Under the pieces are notes generated by a model, which ran no database searches, was not told the DNA's origin, and saw only the letters and a list, made by a program, of their open reading frames with translations. Below are positions 7,205 to 14,796 of a stretch of DNA of 23,722 nucleotides, piece by piece; position 1 is the stretch's first letter, and the number at the start of each line of letters is the position of its first letter. Origin of the DNA: Gammaproteobacteria bacterium (GTDB lineage: Bacteria > Pseudomonadota > Gammaproteobacteria > J044); the NCBI GenBank assembly GCA_003696465.1, contig RFHG01000139.1, forward strand, positions 1-23,722, written 5' to 3'. A program made the translations under genes and the position numbers.

Positions 7205-8614
7205 CTACGGAATGAAGAATCGCGCGGGTGCTTCGACCGGCGGCAGATCGGCCGGTTCAATCGGCACCGCCCGGAAGCTGAAGTTCTGCCGCTTCGGCGT
7301 ACCCGGTGCCGGTTTCAGGCTCACCTTGCCAAGCAGCCGCACATAGTGCTGCGGGCGAATCTCCACCTCGCGGAAGCGGCCGAAATCGGCCCGGGCACCG
7401 GGCAGCCCGCTGATCTCCATGCGCACGCGCACCGGCTCGCTGGTCTTGTTGTTGATCTTGATGTCGTAGCTGTTCTGGATCGATCCGTCGGACAGTTCGA
7501 CATACAGAGGCTGACGCAGCTTGCGCACATGCATGTCCAGCGGCTGCTCGCTGGCCACCAGCCAGGTCATGAAACCCACTACTGCGGCGAGTGCCAGCCC
7601 ATAGCCGAGCGTCTTCCACTTGAAGAAGCGCGTCTTCTTCCCCTCGAGCTGGTTTTCCGAGTAATAGCCGATCAGGCCGCGCTCCCAGCCAAGGCTGTCC
7701 ATGATGGTATCGCAGGCATCGATGCACAGCGCACACTGGATGCAGGGCACCTGCAGGCCATTACGGATGTCGATCCCGGTCGGGCAGACCTGCACGCAAT
7801 AGCCGCAGTCGATGCAGTCACCAACCCCCTTCTCGTGACGCTCCTCCCGCGTCTTGAAGCCCTTGGCGATCTTGTGCCGGCCGGCCGTGCCCTCCCCGCG
7901 CTTGGCGTCGTAGCTCACCACCAGCGTGTCCTTGTCGAACATGGCCGACTGGAAGCGCGAGTACGGGCACATATAGATACAGACCTGCTCCCGCGCCAGA
8001 CCGGCCATCACATAGGTGGTGGCGGTCAGGAACAGGGCCGTCGCATAGGCGGGGAACGGGGCCTTGCCGGTGAAGAATTCGACGAACAGGGTCGGTGCAT
8101 CACCCCAGTAGAGGACAAAGGTCAGACCGGTCCAGAAGGCCACCAGCAGCCAGAGCAGATGCGTCAGGCCCAGCTTGACCGCCTTTTCCATGCCCCACGG
8201 CTGTTTGGAGAGGCGGATGCGCGCCGGGCGCTCACCCTGCACCAGACGCTCGATCATGATAAAGACATCGGTCCACAGGGTCTGGAAGCAGAAATACCCG
8301 CAGAACACCCGCCCCGCCACACTGGTCACAAAGAACAACAGCAGGGCTGCCAGGGTGAGGAAGGCCGCCAGCAGGAAGATATCCTGCGGGTGAATGATCA
8401 TGTCGAAGACATAGAACAGGCGGGCCTTCAGATCGAAGATGACAGCCTGGTCCGGCCCGTTGTCGCGGTGCCATCGCAGCCAGGGGAGCATGAAATACAC
8501 ACCGTACGCCAGCACCAGGATGGCGTACTTCACGCTGCGAAAACGCCCCTTGACCGAGCGCGGAAAGATCGGCACCCGTGCGGCGTAGAGATGTTCTTCC
8601 TGCTGTTGCGACAT
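7205..8614 (-). CDS. ccoG: Cytochrome c oxidase accessory protein CcoG (RdxA/FixG family)
   Basis: A 469-residue membrane iron-sulfur protein. In known systems CcoG acts as a Cu(II) reductase that helps supply Cu(I) to the cbb3 oxidase. Visible: membrane helices near 29-45, 79-98 and 148-170; cysteine motifs FCGYFC (104-109) and CIYMCPY (212-218) within the membrane part; two 4Fe-4S binding motifs, CIDCGYCVQVCP (267-278) and CIQCALCIDAC (291-301); another helix near residue 335-350; and a C-terminal beta-sandwich domain typical of FixG. The ATG at 8614 is chosen: it has GAGGAA 8 bases upstream and yields the normal N terminus. A longer frame to 8728 would run through a hairpin and into ccoP. 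It begins the second half of the cbb3 cluster, 100 bases after ccoP. Confidence 0.95.
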   Translation of the reverse strand: MSQQQEEHLYAARVPIFPRSVKGRFRSVKYAILVLAYGVYFMLPWLRWHRDNGPDQAVIFDLKARLFYVFDMIIHPQDIFLLAAFLTLAALLLFFVTSVAGRVFCGYFCFQTLWTDVFIMIERLVQGERPARIRLSKQPWGMEKAVKLGLTHLLWLLVAFWTGLTFVLYWGDAPTLFVEFFTGKAPFPAYATALFLTATTYVMAGLAREQVCIYMCPYSRFQSAMFDKDTLVVSYDAKRGEGTAGRHKIAKGFKTREERHEKGVGDCIDCGYCVQVCPTGIDIRNGLQVPCIQCALCIDACDTIMDSLGWERGLIGYYSENQLEGKKTRFFKWKTLGYGLALAAVVGFMTWLVASEQPLDMHVRKLRQPLYVELSDGSIQNSYDIKINNKTSEPVRVRMEISGLPGARADFGRFREVEIRPQHYVRLLGKVSLKPAPGTPKRQNFSFRAVPIEPADLPPVEAPARFFIP

Positions 8615-8653
8615 TTTGATATTCCTCAATCCGGACCGGTTGCGGAAACGACA

Positions 8654-8682
8654 GCGCCAGGCAGCCTTGGGCTGCCTGGCGC
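8654..8682. terminator. Hairpin between ccoP and ccoG (possible weak terminator or mRNA 3' stabiliser)
   Basis: Arms of 13 bp, GCGCCAGGCAGCC (8654-8666) and its perfect complement (8670-8682), with a 3-base loop. It lies 32 bases after the ccoP stop. On the minus strand it is followed only by a poor T stretch (TGTCGTTTCC), so full termination is doubtful. Partial termination or protection of the ccoNOQP message is likelier. Confidence 0.6.
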
Positions 8683-8714
8683 GAGTCGGGTGAACAGGCT
8701 GATGCAGCGAGTGC

Positions 8715-9638
8715 TTACTTGCCGCCACCCAGTTCGTGCACGTAGACCGTCAGGATCTTGATGGTCTCGTCAGGCAGGCGACCCTTCCAGGTCGGCATGG
8801 TACGGCTGATGCCACCGAGAATGACCTTGCGCACCTCGGCACGCTTTTCCTCGTAGGTAGCCGCACCCGGGACATTGGCGATCTCCCAGATCTTGTCGGT
8901 CAGGTTGGCCGAACCAACCGACTTCATGCCGGTGGCCTGGCGGGTGTGGCAGTAGTAGCATCCGCCTTCCTCGCCCTGGAAGATGGCCTCGCCCTTCTTG
9001 ATGGAGGCCGAATCACCACCCTGCTCGCCCGAAAGGCTCAGCACATAGTCGGCGATGGCATCGACCTTGTCATTCTCCGCAAACTGCGGGAATGCAGGCA
9101 TGAAGCCATGTCGGCCCTTGCTGATGGTGGTGTGGATGTCTTCCAGGGTACCGCCCCACAGCCAGGCATCATCCACCAGGTTCGGGAACAGGCCGATCTT
9201 GCCCTGGCCGCCGGAACCATGGCAGGCCGCACAGTTGTCGGCAAACATGACCTTGCCGGCGGAGCGGACGAAGGCCAGCTTGTCCGGGTCGGAAAGAATC
9301 TCCTCGAAGGAGGAATTTGCGATCTTCTCCAGCCATTCACGCTGCTTGACCGCTTCCTCTCCGCTCTGGATGTCCTTCAGGTAGCGCGCGCGCATGTTCC
9401 AGTGCGTGGTCACTTCCTTGCCGTCGCGAGTCTGGAAGGTAATCTCCTTGACACCGCCAAGGAAGCTCTTGCCCACCGGCCAGGACGGATAGAGGATCCA
9501 GTACACCACGGCGAAGACCACGGTGGCGTAGAAGGTCCACACCCACCAGCGCGGCAGCGGGTTGTTGTATTCCTGCAGATCACCGTCCCAGGCATGGCCG
9601 GTCGTCTGTACTGCTGGCTTGTTGCTATCGGTGCTCAT
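8715..9638 (-). CDS. ccoP: cbb3-type cytochrome c oxidase, diheme cytochrome subunit III (CcoP)
   Basis: The 307-residue electron-entry subunit of cbb3 oxidase, anchored in the membrane with its heme domains in the periplasm. An N-terminal segment DGDLQEYNNPLPRWWVW (18-34), typical of CcoP, leads into a membrane helix (about 32-51). Two cytochrome c domains follow, with heme attachment sites CAACH (136-140) and CYYCH (227-231). Candidate axial methionines lie in GFMPAF (M180) and RTMPTW in the C-terminal domain. The start at 9638 overlaps the end of ccoQ by 14 bases. The length is normal for CcoP. A hairpin lies after the stop. Confidence 0.96.
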   Translation of the reverse strand: MSTDSNKPAVQTTGHAWDGDLQEYNNPLPRWWVWTFYATVVFAVVYWILYPSWPVGKSFLGGVKEITFQTRDGKEVTTHWNMRARYLKDIQSGEEAVKQREWLEKIANSSFEEILSDPDKLAFVRSAGKVMFADNCAACHGSGGQGKIGLFPNLVDDAWLWGGTLEDIHTTISKGRHGFMPAFPQFAENDKVDAIADYVLSLSGEQGGDSASIKKGEAIFQGEEGGCYYCHTRQATGMKSVGSANLTDKIWEIANVPGAATYEEKRAEVRKVILGGISRTMPTWKGRLPDETIKILTVYVHELGGGK

Positions 9639-9840
9639 CGTCTTTTACCGTCTCGATTTCCGAATCGGGTTCATCATCGTCCTGGAGCGGGATGTACTTG
9701 TACGACTCCAGGCGCTCGGATCGCTTCTTGCCGGTAAGCACATAGAGCAGGATCCCGATGAAGGTGAAGAAGAAGATCAGCAGGGCCGTGACCTTGCTGT
9801 TCCCCAGATCGGTGATCCAGCTCCATGCCTCGGCCAGCAT
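9625..9840 (-). CDS. ccoQ: cbb3-type cytochrome c oxidase small subunit CcoQ
   Basis: A 71-residue single-helix protein: a short N-terminal part, a membrane helix (about residues 17-35, VTALLIFFFTFIGILLYVL), then TGKKRSERLESYKYIPLQDDDE, which matches the usual CcoQ tail with its basic patch, tyrosine and acidic residues. CcoQ helps stabilise the CcoNOP complex. The ATG at 9840 overlaps the ccoO stop by one base; a GTG at 9843 is an alternative start that adds one residue. It overlaps ccoP by 14 bases, so translation of ccoO, ccoQ and ccoP is probably coupled. Confidence 0.93.
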   Translation of the reverse strand: MLAEAWSWITDLGNSKVTALLIFFFTFIGILLYVLTGKKRSERLESYKYIPLQDDDEPDSEIETVKDDEHR

Positions 9841-10625
9841 CACTTGCCGTCGGTCTGTCCGGCCTTGCTGACGCGGAACTTCACGAAGTACGACTCGTCG
9901 TACTGCTTGAAGTCGACCATGGTGCCCAGCACCTGCAGATATGCAATCAGCGCATCCAGCTCGGTCAGCTTGTCGGGGTTACCGTCATAGTTGTTGGCCT
10001 CGGCCTGTGCCAGCAGGTTCTCCTCGGCACGATTGATATCCAGCCACTTGGCCACTTCCGGCCCGAACCGCTTGACGTTCTCCTCGTATTCCTCGTCGGT
10101 GACGGAGTACGGAACGCCCACGCGCTTCTGCGCCAGCAGGCGCTTCTTGATGTCGGCGTAGTGCAGCTCGTTCTCGGCCAGCCAGGGATAGTTGGGCATG
10201 ATCGACTCCGGCACCACCGAACGGGGGTTCATCAGGTGCTGAACATGCCACTCGTTGGAATACTTGCCGCCCACCCGGGCCAGGTCGGGCCCGGTGCGCT
10301 TGGAGCCCCACTGGAACGGATGGTCATACTTGGACTCGGCCGCCAGGGAATAGTGGCCATAGCGCAGGTCCTCGTCGCGGAACGGACGAATCATCTGCGA
10401 GTGGCACAGGAAGCAGCCCTCGCGGACATAGATGTCCCGCCCGGCGCTCTCCAGCGGCGTGTAGGGACGTACCGCCTCGTAGCCCTCGGGGGTACGCACA
10501 TCCTCGACCGTGTCGTTGATGTAGAACAGCGGCACGATCTCGACCAGGCCGCCAATGCTGATCGCCACCAGGGTGAGGATGATCAGCAGGCCGGCATTCG
10601 TTTCGATACTCTCGTGTTTGATCAT
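9840..10625 (-). CDS. ccoO: cbb3-type cytochrome c oxidase, monoheme subunit II (CcoO)
   Basis: The 261-residue monoheme cytochrome c subunit of cbb3 oxidase. It has an N-terminal membrane helix (about 12-31), the single heme site CFLCH (71-75) within REGCFLCHSQMIRPF, the conserved block SKRTGPDLARVGGKYSNEWH (108-127), and the likely axial methionine M143 in ESIMPNYPWL. CcoO passes electrons from CcoP to the heme-copper centre of CcoN. The start at 10625 has GGAG about 9 bases upstream, within the 26-base gap after ccoN. Length and motifs are typical. Confidence 0.97.
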   Translation of the reverse strand: MIKHESIETNAGLLIILTLVAISIGGLVEIVPLFYINDTVEDVRTPEGYEAVRPYTPLESAGRDIYVREGCFLCHSQMIRPFRDEDLRYGHYSLAAESKYDHPFQWGSKRTGPDLARVGGKYSNEWHVQHLMNPRSVVPESIMPNYPWLAENELHYADIKKRLLAQKRVGVPYSVTDEEYEENVKRFGPEVAKWLDINRAEENLLAQAEANNYDGNPDKLTELDALIAYLQVLGTMVDFKQYDESYFVKFRVSKAGQTDGK

Positions 10626-10651
10626 GAGTTCAGTCTCCGAATCTCGTCAGC

Positions 10652-12109
10652 TCAGGCATTGGCCATCTTGGCGGCGATCTTGGCCTCGATCTCGGCCTGC
10701 TCGCGCTTGGCGCGCAGGATCGTCATGGTGACGTTGTAGGCCATGGTCAGGATGCCGGTCACGAAGAAGGCCCCACCCAGTGCGCGCACGGTCAGCGGAA
10801 TGTGCATGAAGGCGACCGACTCGACGAAGGTGTAGGCGAGGTTGCCGTACTCGTCGAAGGCACGCAGCATCAGGCCCTGGCCGATACCGGACACCCACAT
10901 GGAGGTGATGTACAGCACGATGCCGATGGTGGCGAGCCAGAAGTGCACATAGATCAGGCGGGTGCTGTAGATCTTGGTGTCATACAGGCGCGGAATCAGG
11001 TGATACATCGAGCCGAAGGACACCATGGCCACCCAGCCAAGTGCACCGGAGTGGACGTGGCCCACGGTCCAGTCGGTGTAGTGCGAGAGAGCGTTGACGC
11101 TCTTCAGAGACATCATCGGGCCCTCGAAGGTAGACATGCCGTAGAACGACAGCGAGGTGATGAGGAACAGCATGATGGGGTCGGAACGCAGTTTGTCCCA
11201 GGCACCCGACAGGGTCATGATGCCGTTGATCATGCCGCCCCAGGAGGGCATCAGCAGCAGGATGGAGAAGGTCGCTGCCAGGGTGGAGGTCCAGTCCGGA
11301 ATCGCGGTCCAGTGCAGGTGATGGGTGCCCACCCACATGTACAGGAAGATCAGCGCCCAGAAGTGGATGATGGACAGGCGATAGGAATAGACCGGACGGC
11401 CGGCCTGCTTGGGCACGAAGTAGTACATCATGCCAAGGAAGGCCGCAGTCAGGAAGAAGCCCACCGCATTATGGCCATACCACCACTGGGTCATGGCATC
11501 CTGCGCCCCGGAGAACAGGGAGTAGGACTTGAGGGTAAACAGATCGACCGGCACCGCCAGGTTGTTGAAGATGTGCAGCAGCGCGGTGGCCAGGATGAAG
11601 GCCATGTAGAACCAGTTGGCTACATAGATGTGCGGCTGGCTGCGGCGGCGCAGGGTCTGCACATAGATGGTGAAGTAGGCCACCCAGACCACGGCGATGG
11701 CGATGTCCAGCGGCCATTCGAACTCGGCGTATTCACGACCCTGGGAGTAGCCCAGCATGTAGGACAGGGCGCCACCGGCGACACCGATCTGCCAGCCCCA
11801 GAAGGTGAAGTTGGCCCAGAAATCACCCCACAGGCGCGTCTGGCAGGTACGCTGCACCACATAGTACGAGGTGGCGAACAAGGCGCTGCCGCCAAAGCCG
11901 AAGATCACCAGCGTGGTGTGCACCGGACGCAGGCGACCGAAGGTGATGTACGGAATGTCGAAGTTCAGGAACGGAAAGGCCAGCTCCGACGCGATGTAGG
12001 TGCCGACGCTCATCCCCAGCACGCCCCAGACCAGGGCCATGATGGCGAACTTCTTGACGATATCGTAGTTGTACTGCTGTGCAGAACCTACAGCTGCTGC
12101 TTGGGCCAT
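10652..12109 (-). CDS. ccoN: cbb3-type cytochrome c oxidase, catalytic subunit I (CcoN)
   Basis: The 485-residue catalytic subunit that reduces oxygen at a heme b3-CuB centre and pumps protons (C-family heme-copper oxidase). Ligands visible by alignment to the known P. stutzeri residues: heme b H64 (RPVHTT) and H353, heme b3 H351 (VGHVHSGALGW), CuB ligands H213 (WWYGHNAVGF), H263 and H264 (GTHHLHW). The tyrosine cross-linked to CuB in this family is Y257 (LIFLYMW), six residues before the His pair, which separates it from A- and B-type oxidases. About twelve membrane helices are evident. The start ATG 12109 has GGGG about 9 bases upstream. It is the first gene of ccoNOQP. I see no canonical FNR/ANR box upstream. 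Confidence 0.98.
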   Translation of the reverse strand: MAQAAAVGSAQQYNYDIVKKFAIMALVWGVLGMSVGTYIASELAFPFLNFDIPYITFGRLRPVHTTLVIFGFGGSALFATSYYVVQRTCQTRLWGDFWANFTFWGWQIGVAGGALSYMLGYSQGREYAEFEWPLDIAIAVVWVAYFTIYVQTLRRRSQPHIYVANWFYMAFILATALLHIFNNLAVPVDLFTLKSYSLFSGAQDAMTQWWYGHNAVGFFLTAAFLGMMYYFVPKQAGRPVYSYRLSIIHFWALIFLYMWVGTHHLHWTAIPDWTSTLAATFSILLLMPSWGGMINGIMTLSGAWDKLRSDPIMLFLITSLSFYGMSTFEGPMMSLKSVNALSHYTDWTVGHVHSGALGWVAMVSFGSMYHLIPRLYDTKIYSTRLIYVHFWLATIGIVLYITSMWVSGIGQGLMLRAFDEYGNLAYTFVESVAFMHIPLTVRALGGAFFVTGILTMAYNVTMTILRAKREQAEIEAKIAAKMANA

Positions 12110-12167
12110 TGCTGAATACCCCTGTAAACCCTGTTGAAATTAGGACGCCAGAATTTTGAGGCAGCGC

Positions 12168-12196
12168 ACATTACAGCAAATGGCCAGCCAAGCCAA
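12168..12196 (-). promoter_or_regulatory. Weak sigma-70 promoter candidate for ccoNOQP
   Basis: Read on the minus strand, TTGGCT (12196-12191), 17 bases, then TAATGT (12173-12168). Transcription would start near 12161, about 52 bases before ccoN. Both boxes are poor matches, so an activator may be needed. Confidence 0.3.
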
Positions 12197-12221
12197 GAAA
12201 GGCCGAGTATTTAGGTAGGAA

Positions 12222-12239
12222 ATTACCGGCCCTCGCCGG
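12222..12239 (-). terminator. Weak terminator candidate after ctaB
   Basis: On the minus strand, CCGGC, loop GAGG, GCCGG, then TAATTT. The stem is only 5 bp and the T tract is short, so some readthrough from the caa3 operon into ccoN is possible. Confidence 0.35.
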
Positions 12240-12266
12240 CCGCCTCGGGCAGAAGGCGCAGGGACA

Positions 12267-13193
12267 TCACCCCAGCCAGCGGGCCAGCATGGGCAGCACC
12301 ACCCGATCCCCGAGCAGCAGCGCAAAGAGGATGAACAGGTAGGTGATCGAGTAGACAAAGGTTTTCAGGGCCAGTTCCCGGGTCGGACGGCGGTAGAGCA
12401 CCCAGGCATGGCGCAGGAATACGGCATCAATGGTGAGCACACCGGCCAGATACAGCCAGCCGTGCTCGCCGATCAGCCAGGGCAGTACCGTGACCACGGT
12501 GAGCAGCACCGTGTAGAGCAGGATCTGCAGGCGGGTGAAGTCCTCGCCATGCGTGACCGGCAGCATGGGAATACCGACCCGGGCATAGTCTTCCTTGCGG
12601 TAGATGGCCAGGGCCCAGAAATGCGGCGGCGTCCAGGTAAAGATGATCAGCACCAGCAGCAGGGGATACGGATCCACCTGCCCGGTAACCGCCGTCCAGC
12701 CCAGAAGCGGCGGGGTGGCACCGGCGATCCCGCCGATGACGATGTTCTGCGGCGTCGCACGCTTGAGCCACAGGGTATAGACCAGCGCATAGCCGATCAG
12801 CGAGGCCAGCGTCAGCCAGGCGGTGAGGGCATTGACGAACAGGAACAGGATGGCAAGACCCAGCGCGCCGGTAAACAGGGCGAATGCCACACACTGGGCC
12901 GGCCTCACCTCCCCCCGCGGCAGGGGGCGGTTGCGGGTGCGGTACATGCGGGCGTCGATGTGCCGGTCGATGACATGATTGAGCGCCGCCGCCGCGCCCG
13001 CGCTCAGGGCGATGCCCAGGCTGCCGAACAGCAGGGCGTTCAGCGGCAGCTCTCCGGGCGCGGCCAGGAACATGCCCACCCAGGCCGTGAAGATCATCAG
13101 CAGCACGACCTTGGGCTTGCACAGGACCAGATATTCCCCGGCCCGGTGGACCAGTGACTGCGGATTGCGAACAGCGGTCTTTACGGCGGGCAT
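12267..13193 (-). CDS. ctaB: Protoheme IX farnesyltransferase (heme O synthase)
   Basis: A 308-residue membrane prenyltransferase that adds a farnesyl group to heme B to make heme O, the first step toward heme A. It carries the two conserved aspartate-bearing motifs of the UbiA/CyoE family: NHVIDRHIDARMYRTRNRPL (72-91, with N72, D76, D80) and YRKEDYARVGIPMLP (198-212). Several membrane helices are evident. The start overlaps the ctaA stop by 13 bases, so the two heme A synthesis enzymes are probably translated together. It is the last gene of the caa3 cluster. The cbb3 enzyme needs no heme A, so this gene serves the caa3 oxidase only. Confidence 0.97.
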   Translation of the reverse strand: MPAVKTAVRNPQSLVHRAGEYLVLCKPKVVLLMIFTAWVGMFLAAPGELPLNALLFGSLGIALSAGAAAALNHVIDRHIDARMYRTRNRPLPRGEVRPAQCVAFALFTGALGLAILFLFVNALTAWLTLASLIGYALVYTLWLKRATPQNIVIGGIAGATPPLLGWTAVTGQVDPYPLLLVLIIFTWTPPHFWALAIYRKEDYARVGIPMLPVTHGEDFTRLQILLYTVLLTVVTVLPWLIGEHGWLYLAGVLTIDAVFLRHAWVLYRRPTRELALKTFVYSITYLFILFALLLGDRVVLPMLARWLG

Positions 13194-14224
13194 TGCACAC
13201 CTCCCCGGATGGGTGCCCCCTCGGCCTCGGTGGCCGGCAGGCGCCAGAGCATGAGATTGATGGTCACCAGCATCAGCAGCAGCAGGGCCGCGCCGGCGTT
13301 ATGTGCCACCGCCACCGGCAGCGGCAGATGGAAAACCACATTGGAAATACCCAGCGAGAGCTGCAGCAGCAGAAGCAGGAGCAGTCCCAGCCCGAGGCGA
13401 CGGGCGCCGATGGAGCCGGCCCACAGCAGGCGCATGGCCAGCCAGGCCAGATACAGCGCCACCACCACGGCACCCATGCGGTGGCTCATGTGGATCGCCG
13501 TGCGCGCCGGCGAGTCCAGTATCCCGAACTCATAGTTGATGCCGATGCCCCGCCAGAGCACAAAGGCCTCGCGGAAGTCCATGGCCGGCCACCACTGGCT
13601 CTGGCATTGGGGGAAGTCCGGACAGGCCAAGGCTGCATAGTTGGCACTGGTCCAGCCACCCAGGGCAATCTGTGCGACCAGCAGCAGCAGGCCGATCAGC
13701 GCCATGCGGGCCAGGTTTCGGTCACGCGGCTGCCAGGCCATCTGGCCAAACAGCGGCTGCCCGCGGTGCAGCAGCAACAGGGCCAGGATGAGCGAGATCG
13801 TGGTCAGGCCGCCCAGCAGGTGTCCCATGACGATCAGGGGCTTGAGCTTGAGCGTCACCGTCCACATCCCCAGCAGGGCCTGAAACACGATGACCCCCAG
13901 GAGCAGCAGGCCCAGCCGCGCCTCGACCGGCCGTTGCCGGCGGGCGCGCCAGGCCACGACGGCAATGGCCAGCACCAGCAGGCCCAGGGTGCCGGCCACA
14001 TAGCGATGGATCATCTCCTTCCAGGCCTTGTGCGGTTCCAGCGGCCGATCGGGATAGGCACTTGCGGCCTGTTGCGCCTTTTCCCCGGCCGGCAGCACCA
14101 TGTGGCCATAGCATCCGGGCCAGTCGGGGCAGCCAAGGCCGGCATCGGACAGGCGGACATAGGCACCGAGCGGTACCACGACAAGGCCCAGCAACAGGGC
14201 CATCAGCAGCAGTCTCTTCATCAT
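13181..14224 (-). CDS. ctaA: Heme A synthase (COX15/CtaA family)
   Basis: A 347-residue, eight-helix membrane enzyme that oxidises heme O to heme A. Heme-ligand histidines are seen in KEMIHRYVAG (H73), VMGHLLGG (H135), and the second-half IHMSHRMGA (H245, H248) and VAHNAGA motifs. Two cysteine pairs lie in the extracytoplasmic loops (C32/C38 in GCPDWPGC and C201/C207 in CPDFPQC), as in proteobacterial and bacillar CtaA. The start is ATG 14224, overlapping the upstream stop; ATG 14221 is an equally close alternative. Longer upstream readings lie in the SCO-like gene. The protein is of the usual length. Confidence 0.95.
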   Translation of the reverse strand: MMKRLLLMALLLGLVVVPLGAYVRLSDAGLGCPDWPGCYGHMVLPAGEKAQQAASAYPDRPLEPHKAWKEMIHRYVAGTLGLLVLAIAVVAWRARRQRPVEARLGLLLLGVIVFQALLGMWTVTLKLKPLIVMGHLLGGLTTISLILALLLLHRGQPLFGQMAWQPRDRNLARMALIGLLLLVAQIALGGWTSANYAALACPDFPQCQSQWWPAMDFREAFVLWRGIGINYEFGILDSPARTAIHMSHRMGAVVVALYLAWLAMRLLWAGSIGARRLGLGLLLLLLLQLSLGISNVVFHLPLPVAVAHNAGAALLLLMLVTINLMLWRLPATEAEGAPIRGGVQCPP

Positions 14225-14796
14225 CCGATCTTCGACACCTTGAGCAGACGCAGGATGTCCTTCTTCACAGGGCGCACATTGAATCCGGGCGCATAATCCA
14301 GCACCGCATTGCCCAGCGGATCGACCAGAACCGTATGCCCGTCCTCGACCCCGGGCAGGGCATTCAGGGCACGATAGAGTTCCGGATCCACCTCCAGCCT
14401 GAGCCGGGGATAGCGTGCCCGCAACCTGTCCCATTGCGCATCCGCCGGACTCGGAAGCAGCACGCGCCAGACCACGCGATCCCGCTCCTTGCCAAGCGCC
14501 ATGTGCAGCTGGTTCAGCTTGAACAGATCGGCCTCGCACTGCAGATTGCAGGTATTGCCCGCCAGGCGCAGATAGCGCCAGTGACCGGGGGCCAGCTGCC
14601 GCAACCCATCGCTCGCCACCGGCTGCACGATCAGCCGACCGTAGTTCACATGCCCCAGATGCAGATGATCGCGCTGGGCATAGAGCAGAACGGCCAGCAA
14701 CAGTGGCCCCAGAAAGGCCATGAAGATCAGCAGCATCAGCCGCCTCCCCCGTCCGGGTTCGGCCGGGCCCGTGGCAAACTCAGTCATGGTGGTCAT
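14221..14796 (-). CDS. SCO-like membrane-anchored protein with CxxxC, cytochrome oxidase-associated
   Basis: A 191-residue protein: one membrane helix (about 20-40) then a soluble extracytoplasmic domain of thioredoxin/SCO type. Key residues resemble the copper site of SCO1/SenC proteins: a CxxxC motif C83-NLQ-C87 and a histidine H154 in DGHTVLVDPLGNAVL, a close echo of the SCO segment that holds its copper-binding histidine. Overall similarity to true SCO proteins looks low, and proteins of this kind sit between SURF1 and ctaA in many proteobacterial cox clusters. A role in copper delivery or thiol reduction for the CuA site is inference. The start at 14796 has AAGGA 8 bases upstream and overlaps the SURF1 gene by 17 bases; ATG 14787 is possible. 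Confidence 0.75.
   Translation of the reverse strand: MTTMTEFATGPAEPGRGRRLMLLIFMAFLGPLLLAVLLYAQRDHLHLGHVNYGRLIVQPVASDGLRQLAPGHWRYLRLAGNTCNLQCEADLFKLNQLHMALGKERDRVVWRVLLPSPADAQWDRLRARYPRLRLEVDPELYRALNALPGVEDGHTVLVDPLGNAVLDYAPGFNVRPVKKDILRLLKVSKIG

Larger units (their letters stand above)
12110..12266. other. Intergenic region between ctaB and ccoN
   Basis: 157 bases separate the caa3 cluster from the cbb3 cluster. They contain a weak hairpin next to ctaB (12226-12239) and a weak promoter candidate. I looked for TTGATnnnnATCAA (FNR/ANR box) on both strands and found only an isolated TTGA half-site near 12133. No small ORF with a convincing ribosome binding site was found. Confidence 0.5.

Noticed and set aside
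8614..8728. N-terminal extension of CcoG to 8728
   Set aside because: It would run through the ccoP-ccoG hairpin and into ccoP, while ATG 8614 has a good ribosome binding site.
6167..8761. An 864-codon open frame on the plus strand
   Set aside because: It is antisense to ccoI, ccoH and ccoG, is rich in His, Gln and Gly, and has no recognisable motif. It is a shadow frame.
12130..12150. Possible FNR/ANR box before ccoN
   Set aside because: Only a TTGA half-site is present; the expected ATCAA partner is absent.
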